A stretch of DNA of 64,000 bases from Castanea sativa (taxonomy: Eukaryota > Streptophyta > Magnoliopsida > Fagales > Fagaceae), in NCBI RefSeq assembly GCF_040712315.1, contig NC_134024.1, positions 28,077,158 to 28,141,157 of the forward strand. Direction: 5' to 3'. Positions 33,395 through 46,021 of the stretch are shown one piece after another. The translations under genes and the position numbers were made by a program. Position 1 is the stretch's first letter. Each line of letters begins with the position of its first letter. The notes under the pieces were generated by a model that was not told the DNA's origin, did not search any database, and was given only the letters and a program-made list of their open reading frames with translations.

Positions 33395-35158
33395 TTCTTT
33401 TCTCCCTCCTTCATGCATTTGCATCGGTGTATCTAGTTTTATTTCTTTTTAAATTTTTTTTTTGCTTTCAATAAAAAAAGGGGGGGAATTAGAAAAATAC
33501 AAAATAGTGTGTGTGTGTGTACTTGTACTTATGTACCTTTGGATGGCCAAAGAATCAAGGTTTTTTAACTCTGTATCTCTTGTGGTTTAAATGAGCATCT
33601 TTATGCACAACTAAGCAATGTGAGTTTTGTGGCTTGTTATGTGATTTGTATGATTTGGTTAATCTTTTTATCATTCATATCTTTATCACCCGTTTTGACC
33701 AGAATGACTAAAAATCCTAAGAGAAATGCATAAATAACCATTTCACCACTAAAACTTGTCAATCATAAAACATGTGTGTGCAACTCATAAAAGCCGTGCT
33801 CGATAAGGTGTAGCACTTGCACACTAAGAACAAGATGTTTTGGATAACATAATTGGGTAATTCTTTTCTCTTTCCTATATGTCCATGCATAATATGGGTT
33901 TTTATACTTAAAAGAAAAATATGCAAAGAACATGAAAAGTTAAAAAAAAAAAATCAAAATGCTTTTAAATATGGTTGCAAGCGTGTTTCTAGAAGATGCG
34001 AGAGTTATATGATGTACCTTAAAAGTGATGGTCCCCATAAAACGTTTATGATTATGTGTGAATGTTCTTGATTATCCTATATCATTGTTCTCATATGATG
34101 GAAAACTTATTCTCTCTTGCAAAATTTTCACACACAACATATGGTAGTATAAGCTTACTAATCTGTCTTAACATGTTTTTAAGAATAAAATTAGTTAGAC
34201 TTGTTTAGTGTGTGTTTGGATCTAGGAATGCTTTGCGTTTAGAGTTGCTGATGTGTTTGAGTGCTTAACATGCTTCTTTGATGTTTGATTTGGTGTCTAT
34301 CTTGTTAGATTTAATCTCATGTGTTTTTCCTCGTTTAAAAAACCATGTTTCTGTTTGCTCAATAGAAGCTTGATAAATGCTCGACAGCTTTTCGAGACCT
34401 CCTGATACAAGCTTCTTCTGTTGAGGTTTTCTAAGTTTTTCTCAATACTTCTTGATACGTAGCTCAATCCATTGAGTCATATTTCTTATCTCTCTGGTTG
34501 CTCGAGAGAAGCTCGACACCTTTCTCGACCCATCGAAGTTTTTAGCTGTCAGCAAATCCTCGATACCTCTCGATCTATTGAGAATTTGTTCTTGGTACCT
34601 CTCAATACATCCTTGGTCGATCGAGATACCTAATTCCCTATATAATAGAGGGTAAACCTGATTTGTTCTTACTCAAATATCTTGATCTATCTCTCTTCTC
34701 TCTCGATCCAAAACCCATTCTTTCACCACAATCCTTCTTCCCTTCAAGGATTTGGCCTATACCAATCTTCAATCCATTGGTATGTGCTCTAAATCTCTTC
34801 TTTTTCTCATCCTTCATGCATTTAATAAATCTTGTGTCTTAGATTTTAGGTTTTGAGATAATTTTGTGGTTTTTGTGTTTTCGATAAATCTTTTGAGTTA
34901 GGTTTTGTTGAGATGATATCAGATGATCATGCATTGCATTCTCTAGCATTTTACTCACATGTTCATACATTCTAGGATTGTGTGACTGATTATATTTTGT
35001 GAATATTGTAGTTTGGTTTGGGTTTTCGCCCATGATGTGATTTCTTTTTGCACGTTACATGCTCATGCATTCCCATGCATGTTTCGTTTCTTCTTTATCT
35101 TTCCGGAGCATTGTTTCTATTGTGTCTTTTCTTTCCTCTCCTTCCTTAGTTTCTAACT
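33395..35158 (+). other. SIRE-B 3' spacer
   Basis: Non-coding region between pol and the env-like ORF. Contains a (GT)n run near 33508-33520 and a TCGA-rich cluster at 34340-34640. Homologous to 28300-29967. Confidence 0.75.
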
Positions 35159-36334
35159 ATGGCACCCAAAAAATCTACTCCTTTGAAGAACCCTATATCT
35201 GATTGTGGTTCTTCATCTACTTCTTCTCTTCCCTCTCCTCCAATTAAAGATCAGTCCCGTGATTTGAAATCCCAAAAGGATTTTAATGAGAACTTTAGTG
35301 ACCGAGTGATTCATTCTGACCACCAAGTCATTCTGTCTGATTTTCCAAACACTCCTCTACCTGTTGCGTTTAGCACTTGGGGTTGGGAATCTCTTTACGA
35401 GAAACCCTCGAGGTGTCCTAGCATGTTTATACAAGAGTTCTACTCCAACATACATGCTATCGATACCTCTATTCCTCAGTTTACTATAGTATTTTGAGGA
35501 ACATGTATCGTAGTTAGCCCGGAGCTTATTTCTGAGGTACTACATGTCCCTAGGGTAGTTCGTCCGGACTACCCTAGTCATCCTCGTCTCAGCTCCATCT
35601 CTCGAGATGAGTTGGCCTCATGATTTTGTGAGACAACCATGGTGTCGGGTGATCTTCTAAATTTCTCCACACATTCGCTAAAGGTCCAAGGATCCTTCAT
35701 ATGGTAATGACCTTTATTCTCACTCCACAATCTCACTATAACACTATCACTAAGCCTCGTGCACATTTTCTTTTCTCTCTCTTAGAGGGTCTCTCTATAG
35801 ACTTTCCTTCACACATGATAGAATCTTTCAGCTATCACACGCATTCTCACACACATGCACATCCCTATTCCTTTTGCCCCACTCTTCTCTATCATGGGTG
35901 CTATTAGTCAGGGATCTATACGAAGGAGTGATGTACAGCTAAACTCTAAGGCCAAGTGGCCTCATGAGGAGTTCACTAAAGCCCAGCAGGAGAGGCTACT
36001 TTTCGAGTTGCTAAGGATGCTATATATGCCTTTTGACCCTCTTCCTTGTTTGCTCTATCTTCTTCTTCTAAAGTAGAGGCATTTCTTGTTGTCATCATGG
36101 ATCAACTTCAGCACATGCGTGCTAATTTTGGTAGTTGTCTTGACCATCTTTCTGATTAGATGTGTTTAAATGAACACCAGGATTGGCCGTATCGCTCATC
36201 GTTAGTCGCGCCTTGGTGGTTTTGCTCCTTCTCCCTCACTTTATCCTTATGAGGAGTCTTCTAATGGTAGAGATGATGAGAGTGATAATTCTTCTGGCTC
36301 TGCTTGCGATGATGAGATGACTGTTTTGCAGTGA
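35159..36334 (+). pseudogene. SIRE-B env-like (plant transposon protein) ORF, decayed
   Basis: Starts ATG-GCA-CCC (MAPKKSTPLK), with a Ser/Pro-rich N-terminus, then FNENFSDRVIHSDHQV and MFIQEFYSNIHAID. The first stop is at 35497; later blocks include DFPSHMIESF and the acidic tail before MTVLQ. It corresponds to the extra ORF downstream of pol in SIRE/Maximus elements. Several stops and frameshifts. Confidence 0.8.
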
Positions 36335-36610
36335 TTCACCTTTTTTCACTCGTGTTAAAAATGGGGAGTAGTTTTGGTTATGAGAAAGTAGTCATGTTGT
36401 TAGGGGGAAAGCTAGACTAATGATATGGGGAGAGTGTTTTTAAGATATGTAGTGAGGTTTTTGATGTATAGTTCTCATTACATGTATCTTGGTCTTGAAA
36501 CCTTATTACATACATTGTATTTTATATATATGATGATGATGTAGTTTTTCACCTTATCTCACAAGTGTTGTTTCTTTTATCTCTTTATACTCATGTTTCT
36601 TAGTTTATAT

Positions 36611-37943
36611 TGTTGGAAAAACATGGTTTGTATCTCATACAAAATTTACACAGCGAAAAATTAACAGATCTACTTCATTCGCAATTGATAATATGCACTA
36701 TGTAAATATCAGAATTTAAGAATAAGAGAGCATACCTTGATGTGGTGAATTTCAAAACAAAGATCAAAAGCACTTAGGAACACTTTCAATCTTCACTCCA
36801 ATTCCACTAATGCCTAAGAAGTGTGGTCTCTCAATTAGTTTCAAGTGAGAATAAGAGTGTATCTCTCACTCACATACATACCATTTTACAATAGTCTCAC
36901 ACACACATCTAAAATTCTATATGTTTCTCTTTTTAAATCTAACTAATTATCTAATTGGACTGGCTTTTTGGGCCTTCCAATTGGGCTTAAGTATGTGGCT
37001 TGGAGCGGGACTAAAAGGGACCAATAAGACACTAGCTCCAATGAGCCTTGGGCTTTTCTGTAAACTTTTGACAAGTCCAAAGTTACCATTAACTATATTT
37101 AATACCAATATATAAATATAGTTGCACTCTAGGCCTTATTTATAAATTATATCCCAAGACTTTATTATACATGCAACTTTTTCATAAAATATTCGTAGTA
37201 ATACAAAGTCATGAATGTAGACTACCACTTTGTAAATTACAACATCTTAATTCCTTGAGTACCTGTTTAATCCTTTTAATGTTATTCATCATATATTTAT
37301 GAAATCCATTAAACTTATCTTCAAAGGAATATTTTATATCTCCATTAAGAGACTATGAATTTCATCTTGAGAATATATGTTCCATCAACATTAAATGTGG
37401 CTGCACAACATACTAAGGTTTTGATCGTTACTTTAAATCACACTCTTGATATATCAAAGCAACCTACACCTCATGATCAAATTCATTATTCTCTCAAGAT
37501 TAAGAGTCCAGGTAAATAGAAGTTGTGAGATTTATTATTCATTTGATAGTCGTTAGGAGAATAATAAATCTCATAGTGGCCCAGTTCAATATGTCTTAAC
37601 TTTTAAAACATATCAATATACCAACTAGAAAACTCCATTTCCATGATCAAGAAAAATCATTTTAGTTGATATATTATAGTCTTCGCAGATGAAATGCCTA
37701 ATTTCATCACCGACTACGAACTAAATTTCTGAGTTTATAAAGAACTTGTGATCCATATCTTCTGTGACTAAAACACATAGGTCACATACTATGCATCTCA
37801 TGGCCTATATAATAATGTCCCAATATTCATGTTACCATTATTTTTAGATAATAATAAAATAACTTTATTTATCATAACATTAAGTCATACAAAATGTCAT
37901 ACATAGCATCATACAATAGGATTTAAGGGCACACATCCTAACA
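36611..37943 (-). repeat. C1 3' LTR (left)
   Basis: 1,333 bp, TGTTGGAAAAACATGG to CATCCTAACA. It lacks about 67 bp present in the other C1 LTR and in the solo LTR (near 37309). A stem-loop with GAGATTTATTATTC arms lies at 37525-37573. Confidence 0.93.
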
Positions 37944-37960
37944 ATCTCTCACTTGCCCTA
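37944..37960 (-). promoter_or_regulatory. C1 polypurine tract
   Basis: The minus strand reads TAGGGCAAGTGAGAGAT next to the 3' LTR start, the expected purine-rich primer. Confidence 0.75.
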
Positions 37961-39921
37961 AAGACTATTGTGCACTAATCTAACTCCAATCTCCTCCAAA
38001 TGTGACTTGAAAGTCCTTTGGGGCAAGACTTTGGTAAAGGGATCGACTAGATTCTTTGCACTATCAATCTTCACTACTACTACATCTCCACGAGCAGCAA
38101 TGTCTCGAATGATGTGGTACTTTTCTTTATGTGCTTTCCTTTTGTGATTCTTTGGATCCTTGGATTGTTCAACCACTCCACTATTGTCACAGAACAATGT
38201 GATAGGAACTTACTCAATTCTCACAACACCAAGATCAGAAAGGAATTTCTTGAGCCAAATAGCTTCCTTTTCCGCTTCACAAGCAGCAACATATTCAGCT
38301 TCCATGGTGGAGTTGGCAATACAAGATTGCTTAACATTCCTCCAACTTATGGCTCCACCTCCCAAGGTGAACACACAACTTGAAGTGGATTTTCTGAAAT
38401 CAAGATTCGACAGAAAATCTGAATCTGTATAACCAATGAGAATCAAGTCCTCACTATGGTAAACAAGTATATAATTTCTTGTTCTCCTTAGATACTTGAG
38501 AATATGCTTTATAGCTTGCCAATGTTTAAATCTTGGATTTTATTGATATCGGCTGACCATGCCAACTAAATAACAAATATTCGGCCTAGTACAAAGCATG
38601 TCATGCATGAGACTTCCCATTGTAGAAGCATAGGGAACTTGTCTCATCATTTTTTTTCCTCAAGAGTCTTAGGCCTTTGGTCATCAAACAGAGGAACTCC
38701 ATGCCTGAAAGGAAGTAATCCTTTCTTTGAGTTTTGCATGCTAAATCGTTTTAGTACCTCATCTATATATCCAGCTTGTGATAAACCTAACATCTTATTC
38801 ATACAATCTCGTTAAAACTTGATCCCTAGAATGTAGTTAGCTTTACCCAAGTCCTTCATATCAAATTGGCTTGACAACCAAACTTTTATCGATGACATTA
38901 CCCCTACATCATTTCCAATGAGTAGAGTATTATCAACATAAAGTACTAGGAACATTACTATTTTATCTTGATGTCTCTTGTACATACATGGTTCATCTAA
39001 ATTTTGCTCAAAACCAAATGACTTGATTGCTTGATCAAATCTAATGTTCCATGACCTAGATGCTTGCTTAAGTCCATAAATGGACATTTTTAACTTGCAT
39101 ACTATATGCTCTTGGTTTTTTGCTATGAAATCTTCCGGTTGCAACATGTAGATTTCTTCTTCAAGATTTCCATTAAGAAATGCAGTCTTGACATCCATTT
39201 GCCAAATCTCATAATCATAATGAGCAGCAATGGGCTAGAGAATTTTGATAGATTTAAGCATTGCTATTGGTGAAAAGGTTTCATCAGAATCAATACCTTC
39301 TTTTTGCATATACCCTTTCACCACTAGTCTTGCTTTAAAGGTTTCAACCTTTCCATCTATTCTTCTCTTCCTCTTGTAAACCTATTTGCAACCAACAGGT
39401 TTAATGCCGTTAGGCGCCTTTACAAGATCCTAAACTTGATTGGAATACATTGAATCTAATTCAAATTTCATAGCTTGGATCCAATGATGTGCATCTATAT
39501 CATTTATTGCTTCATCATAAGTGTAAGGATCAGTTTTGGTCTCCTTTGAGATAGCTTCATAAGTTTCTCCCAGACCTACAAATCTTATAGGTGGCCTTAC
39601 ATTCCTCCCACTATGATGAGACACTTGTGTACTAAACATTTCAATAGTAGTATCTTGTGGTGTATCCAATACAACCACATCATCCCTAGTTTTATCCATT
39701 GGTTGTTCAACTACAGGTTTATTCATTTCAACCAATACAACTCTACTTTTAGGAGTAAAATTATTCACATAGTCATTTTCCAAAAATTTAGCATTTGTAC
39801 TAACAAAAACTTTTTTATCATTTCGACTATAGAATAAATAACCCCTAGTTTCTTCTGGATAACCCATAAGCAAACATAATTCTGATTTTGGTTCCAACTT
39901 ATCAGGCTTCCCCTTTAGCAC
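37958..39921 (-). pseudogene. C1 reverse transcriptase and RNase H
   Basis: RT start region (39430-39921), then MDVKTAFLNGNLEEEIYM, SIYGLKQASRSWN and LVLYVDNTLLIGND (38812-39198). The catalytic YVDD reads YVDN, a substitution at an essential Asp. RNase H is at 38210-38446 (YTDSDF, STSSCVFTLGGGAISWRN, NSTMEAEYVA) and 37958-38197 (FCDNSGVVEQSKDPK, IAARGDVVVVKI, VDPFTKVLP). Stops separate the pieces. Lineage resembles Tnt1/Ivana-type Copia elements, not settled by eye. Confidence 0.9.
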
Positions 39922-39936
39922 ATGTGCTGGACAACC

Positions 39937-41388
39937 CTAAATGTGGAGATATCTCATACTAGGCTTATGCCCACTCCACAATTCCATGGGTGTTTTGGGA
40001 ACAGATTTTGATGGAACTAAATTTAAAAGATGTATTGCTATATCTAAGGCATACCCCCAAAAAGAAATTAGTAAAGTTGAGTAACTCATCATGGACCTAA
40101 CCATTTCCAAAAGAGTCCTATTCCTTCTTTCCACTACACCATTTTGTTGAGGAGTTCCAGGTGCAGTCAATTGGGATACAATCCCATTCTGAATTAGGTA
40201 ATCCTTGAAATCCCCAAGAAGGTATTCACCACCTCGATCAAATCGAATGGCCTTTATGCGTTAACCTAATTGATTCTCAACTTCAGCCCTAAACTCTTTG
40301 AACTTTTCAAAGGTTTTGGACTTCCGTCTCATTAGGTACACATAACCGTATCTTGAGTAATCATCCGTAAAAGTGATGAAGTACTCATAATCTCCTTTTG
40401 CTTGGGTTGACATAGGACCACATACATCTGTATGAACTAATTCAAGCAACTCTTGGACTCTTCTACCTTTTGCATTAAAAGGTCGTTTTGTCATTTTACC
40501 CTCCAAACAAGATTCACAAACTGGAAAATCATCAAAATCCAATGGCTCTAAGCATCCTTCTTTGATCAGTCTTTGAATCTTATTTGAATTAATATGACCC
40601 AAATGCAAGTGCCAAAGATAAGCATCATTAGTAAAAGGAAACTTTCTCTTTAATAATTTTACATGAGAGCTACTATCTAATTCAGAATTGCATAATTCAT
40701 GCTTATCAGGAGTTAAAATATAAAGATCATCCACAATATTACCAGAATAGATAAACATTTTATCCTTATTTATTACAACATTATCTTTCAGGATAACATA
40801 ATATCCATGTTTACCTAAGTAAGTTGCAGAAATTAAATTCCTACGAACATTGGGTACATAGAAATAGTCTTCTAATATTAAAACTCTAGACTCAAAGCAT
40901 AAATTAAACACTCCAATAGCTACAACCGGAATCCTGCTCCCATTAGCCAAAGTAAGAAATAGTTCTCCCTCATTCAACTTTCTGGTATCTTGAAACCCTT
41001 GCAAGGAATTGCAGATATGATTAGTACAACCTGAATCCACACACCAAGAATCCGTGCGATTTTGTACTAAACATATTTCAAAAAGAAATGAACTTTTTAT
41101 ACCCTTATTCTTGGCAGCTTTGAAAATTAGACAATTTCTCTTCCAATGTCCTTTCTCACCATAATGGACACACTTTCCTTTGGTTTTCTTTCCTTTGTTA
41201 GCAACTCCTAAGGCAATTTGTTTACCGTCTTGCTTGGTGAAGTTCTTCTTCTTCTTCTTCTTCTTCTTCTTCTTGCCCTTGCATTTCGACTTAGGTTGAG
41301 AGGTAGAAGCTTTACCCATATTGGCTTCAACACTAGAAGTACCAAGGATGCCTTCCGCCGCCACCAACTCATTCATCAATTTAGACAA
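39937..41388 (-). pseudogene. C1 gag C-terminus and integrase
   Basis: Order on the minus strand: a lysine-rich run (about ten K from a TTC/GAA microsatellite at 41240-41275), a zinc knuckle CVHYGEKGHWKRNC in which the second Cys of CCHC is Tyr, the protease-like WCVDSGCTNHICN, the GAG-pre-integrase HLHLGHINSNKIQRL, CESCLEGKMTKRPF, then the integrase core LVHTDVCGPM and YFITFTDDYSRYGYVYLM. After a stop near 40261 the core continues (TPQQNGVVERRNRTLLEM, 39937-40170), including the catalytic Glu. Confidence 0.9.
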
Positions 41389-43090
41389 TTAATAAACATA
41401 TTTGTTCATATTATAATTCAGTATGAATTTCTTGAATGACTTAGGTAGTCAATGGAGTATCATATCTATTTGGGATTCTCCATCAATATTGACACCCAAA
41501 ACTTCCAATGTATTCAGATTAGAGATCATTCTAAGACAATACTCTCTAACTGAAGTGTCTTAAGCCATTTTGGTATTATTAATCTGCCTCATAGTTTCTT
41601 GCTTTGCAGAATGGCCTTGCTCACCAAACATCTCCTTCAAACTTAGCATAATGTTTGAAGCCAATTCTACATCCTACATTTTGATGCTATAGAATATTCG
41701 AGATAGATGCTAGGATATAGCACTTGGCCATCTCAATAGATTTCTGCCAACGATCATATCACTGTTTTTCCTCAAGATGAGCATCTAATGACGGAAAGCT
41801 AGAACATGGTTGAGTAAGCACATGCTTGTACTCTTCAGAAGTAAGAACAATATCCAAATTTCTTTTCTAGTCAACATAGTTGGATCCAGTCAGTTTTTTT
41901 TATTAAGAATAGCAACAAGTGGGCTAAATGATGCCATGAATAAATTTGAAAATAATAACATGAACATAATAAGCAAACTGGACATTATCAATTTAGCATA
42001 CAAACATATAGTATAGAACCTTAATAAAACCATAATATAAAATATGCAACGACATCCTAATCCCATGTTTAAAATTCCTTGGAAGCAAGTAAATTATAAA
42101 CACTATGATTGATTGAGAACTATTCTCATTATTAGTGCTATCATGATAACTCTTATCAAACACTAATAACATGCCGTATTTTCTTTAACATCTAAGTAAT
42201 AATGGCATAACTCCGAAGGGAGGTTAACATTAAACTTAGTCTAGTATACACTATTGATTGAATTCTATGTGAGTCATTATGTAACTCCACGGTAGTGTGG
42301 TTGTTCTTAATGTAAAAACACATGTCATCCATTATTAAGAAGTTTATTCTGTAGTACCATGAATTAAACACCTTCCGAAGGGAGCAAGACATATACACCA
42401 AGGCGAGGTGCTTAATCACACTACCATAAACCGACAATGGAGGCCGTGAGATGCAATCCTTGTATCTTTCTCCCACTAGATCTTTTGAAAAGAAAGATTT
42501 TTAATTATAAAACATGTGTAATTTAATTACACATAGCCTTGCTCTTTATACATGTGAAAACACTTAGAAAAATTCTAAATTCCTAGTCTTCGATCAATCG
42601 AATGTACATCTCGGTCGATCGAGAAAATTAACAAATTCATACTTGACAATCTGCCTGGCTCGATTGGTAGTTGATTGTTGCTCGATCGATCGAAATATAA
42701 AATTTGATCGATCGACTAACAATCGATTATCAATCGAACTAAGCAGATTGACCCCTGTTTCACTCGATCGATTGAAACACGTGAAAATTGTATTTTCCAA
42801 AATTTTTCTTGAAGTGTTTTCAACAGTTTTTTGAACAAATAACCAACATATGAACATGATAGACAAAGATTGATATCTAAACTGATTTCCATTGATGTTG
42901 AAGCCCTAAAGTTCAAACTAACATACTTAATATCAAACTTAAACAAAATCATAACATCAATTTTAGTTTTCATCAAAACATAATTTCAAACAGCCATGTA
43001 GAAATTCAATTGCATAACTTCTAACATCATGAAATTATCATTCTTGATTCCAAAACTCACAAAACATGTTATAAAATTCGAAATTGAAGA
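41389..43090 (-). pseudogene. C1 gag N-terminal remains and leader
   Basis: 41389-41830 keeps recognisable but stop-filled gag sequence on the minus strand. From there to the primer site is leader with no usable frame. A TCGATCGA-rich cluster lies at 42590-42785. Confidence 0.6.
42590..42785. repeat. ATCGATCGA-rich palindromic cluster in C1 leader
   Basis: Multiple (GA)TCGATCGA, ATCGATT and TCGATTG words, for example TGCTCGATCGATCGAAAT and TTTGATCGATCGACTAAC. The adjacent AAATATAAAATTT stretch makes a local inverted repeat. Confidence 0.8.
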
Positions 43091-43106
43091 CCGCTTTAAT
43101 ACCAAT
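43091..43106 (-). promoter_or_regulatory. C1 primer binding site
   Basis: The minus strand reads ATTGGTATTAAAGCGG just inside the LTR, a mutated form of the Copia tRNA-Met site TGGTATCAGAGC. Confidence 0.78.
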
Positions 43107-44506
43107 TGTTGGAAAAACATGGTTTGTATCTCATACAAAATATACGCAGTGGAAAATTAACAGATCTACTTCATTCGCAATTGATAACATGACTATGTAA
43201 ATTTCATAATTTAAGAATAGGAGAGCGTACCTTGATATGGTGAATTTCAAAACAAAGATCAGAAGTACTTGGAAACACTTTCAATCTTCACTCCAATTCC
43301 ACTAACGCCCAAGAAGTGTGGTCTCTCAATCAGTTCCAAGGGAGAATAAGAGTGTATCTTTCACTCACATACACACCATTTTACAATAGTGTCACACACA
43401 CATCTAAAATTCTGTATGTTTCTCTCTTTATATCTAACTGATTATCTAATTCGGCTGGCCTTTTGGGCATTTCTAATTGGGCTTAAGTATATGGCTTGAA
43501 GTGGGACCAAAAGGGACCAACACTTGCTCTAATGGGCCTTGGACTTTTTTGTCAACTCTTGACAAGTCTAAAGTTACCATTAACTATATTTAATACCACA
43601 ATATAAATATAGTTGCACTCTAGGCCTTATTTATAAATAATATCTCAAGACTTTATTATTCATGCAACCCCTTCATAAAATATTCATAGTAATACAAAGT
43701 TATGAATATAGACTGTCACTTTGTAAATTACAACATCTTAATTCCTTGAGTACCCAGTTTAATCCTTTTAATGTTGTTCATCATATATTTATGAAATCCA
43801 ATTCCATAAATATATACTTTAGTAACTCCTTACTAAAGTAGTTAGGCCTAATACTTTGAATAACCAAACCCATTAAACTTATCTCAAGGGAATATTTTAT
43901 ATCTCCGTTAAGAGACTATGAATTCCATCTTGAGAATATATGTTCCATCAACATTAAATGTGGCTGCCCAACATACTGAGGTTTTGATCGTTACTTTAGA
44001 TCTCACTCTTGATATATGAAAGTAACCTACACCCATGATCAAGTCCATTATTCTCTCAGAATTAAGAGTTCATGTAAATAGAAGTTGTGAGATTTATTAT
44101 TCATTTGATAGTCGTTAGGAGAATAATAAATCTCACAGTGGTCCAGTTCAATATGTCATAACTTTTAAAACATATCAACATACCAACTAGAAATCGCCAT
44201 TTCCATGATCAAGAAAAATAATTTTAGTTGATATGTTATAGTCTTCGCAGATGAAATGCCTAATTTCATCACCGACTACGAACTAAAATTCTAAGTTTAC
44301 AAAGAACTTGTGATCTATATCTTCTGTGACTGAATCACATAGATCACATACTATGTATCTCATGGACTATATGATAATGTCCCAGTATTCATGTTACCAT
44401 TATTTTTAGATAATAATAAAAAAAACTTTATTAATCATTACATTAAATCATACATAATATCATACATAGCATCATACAATAGGATTTAAGGGCACATATC
44501 CTAACA
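43107..44506 (-). repeat. C1 5' LTR (right)
   Basis: 1,400 bp, TGTTGGAAAAACATGG to ATCCTAACA. It contains the segment at about 43800-43870 lost from the other LTR, including the hairpin TACTTTAGTAA/TTACTAAAGTA, and the conserved stem-loop at 44087-44136. Confidence 0.93.
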
Positions 44507-44686
44507 TATATAACTTGTCTATGTTTCACACTTGATGCCTTGATGGATCTTGTTTAAGTATTTCGGCTAAGACAAGTTGCAAGCCTTTCATGCAATAATC
44601 TCTCTTCTTGCAAAGTTTTTCAAGAGTCCATTGTATTAGTTAGACTTTTGTTCTTTGTGTAATAGTTATGAAGATTGTTGTTTTAT

Positions 44687-46021
44687 GGCTAAATTGGCCA
44701 TTTATCACTTTTTGTGGAAATTATTAGGAACATACCATTGTTTGCAAAATAAGTCGCAATGTACCACTTTTTTTAAACTCGAGTTTGTTGTGTAAATTGA
44801 GTTTTAAACACTCGAGTTTCATAAAAAAACTTATGTAACGTGGATTTTTTAATTGAAAAAATGCCGCATGGAGCTCGAGCTTAGTAAACTCAAGTTCCAT
44901 GCTATAGAATACTCGAGCTTACCAAGCTCGAGTTATTTGTAAATACAAAACTCGAGCGTAATGCTTTTTTTTTTTTCTTCTATGGTACTCGAGCTTACCA
45001 AGCTCGAGTTCCTTGTAATATGGAACTCGAGTTTGGCTTGCTGATGATGTGAAACTCACCAAGAAAAAATTGCTAAAGCAACTTTCACATCATCAGCCAA
45101 ACATTTAAATGTACAGGAAAAATCTTTCACATTCCTTTTAAAAACACTGCAAGTCAAGAACTTACATATCCAGACGTGGTAAGACGTAAGTTCTTCTTTA
45201 TATCCAAGTGGTCCACTCTTTCTGCAATACTTATCAATCATTTGACCATACAGTAATTCAGAACAAGATTGATAAAGTAACAATATGTAGCTTAAACTTT
45301 TTTCGGTGTGCCCATGGCTAAATATGTAGTGAGATTATTCTTTTGCATGTTCTAATTTCTCATTGTAACTCCCAATATTTTAACCAATTTGGCCATAACG
45401 CTTCTGAGAAGTTAGAAATTGATGAGTGTGTTAAAAACGAATGAACAAGGGGTATAAGGGGTCTAAAAATTAATATTTTGAAATTAAAATTTCTATATTT
45501 TAAAATACTTCTATTTAAATAAATAAAAACATATGTGTGTGCGTTCAAATGAAAAAATTACTTATTTTTATTTTTATGTTTATTTTATTTGTTGATTATC
45601 GTAAAAAGAAAGTATAAGAAAATTGAGCAAGCCAAACTCGAGTTCCATATTACAAGGAACTCGAGCTTGGTAAGCTCGAGTACCATAGAAGAAAAAAGAG
45701 AGAGCATTATGCTCGAGTTTTGTATTTACAAAGAACTCAAGCTTGGTAAGCTCGAGTATTGTGTTGCATAGAACTCAAGTTTACCAAGCTCGAGTCCCAT
45801 GTGGCATTTTTTTCAATAAAAAAATCCATGTTAACACAAGTTGTTGTTATTGTTGTTGTTGTTTTTTTTTAAATTTTTTTTTTATGAAACTCGAGTGTTT
45901 AAAACTCGATTTACAGAGCAAACTCGAGTTTTATGAACTGGAGTTTCAAAAACTCGATTTTGCAAATAGTGGTATGTTGCTAATAATTTTAGCAAAAAGT
46001 GGTAAGTGGCCAATTTGGCCT
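44687..46021. mobile_element. Foldback Mutator-like element rich in CTCGAG
   Basis: Long inverted arms: left from GGCTAAATTGGCCATT, right ending AAGTGGCCAATTTGGCC. They match over several hundred bases (roughly 44687-45030 against 45620-46020). Flanks are TTGTTTTAT (44678-44686) and TTCTTTTAT (46022-46030), a 9-bp duplication with one mismatch, the size typical of Mutator-like elements. The arms repeat AACTCGAGTT, GAGCTCGAGCTT and TACCAAGCTCGAG about every 40-50 bp. The central ~600 bp has a small hairpin (GATGATGTGAAA against TTTCACATCATC, 45042-45098) and no transposase. It sits in the SIRE-B 3' region. Confidence 0.85.

Larger units (their letters stand above)
36611..44506 (-). mobile_element. 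Copia element C1 inserted in SIRE-B
   Basis: LTRs at 36611-37943 and 43107-44506 are flanked by TATAT (36606-36610 and 44507-44511). Minus-strand order is 5' LTR (right), primer site, leader, gag, integrase, RT, RNase H, polypurine tract, 3' LTR (left): the Copia order. It sits in the 3' non-coding region of SIRE-B, whose sequence resumes at 44507. The coding region is interrupted by many stops. Confidence 0.93.

Noticed and set aside
45056..45283. 75-aa minus-strand ORF in the centre of the foldback element
   Set aside because: No transposase or zinc-finger motif visible; could be a captured fragment but not supportable.
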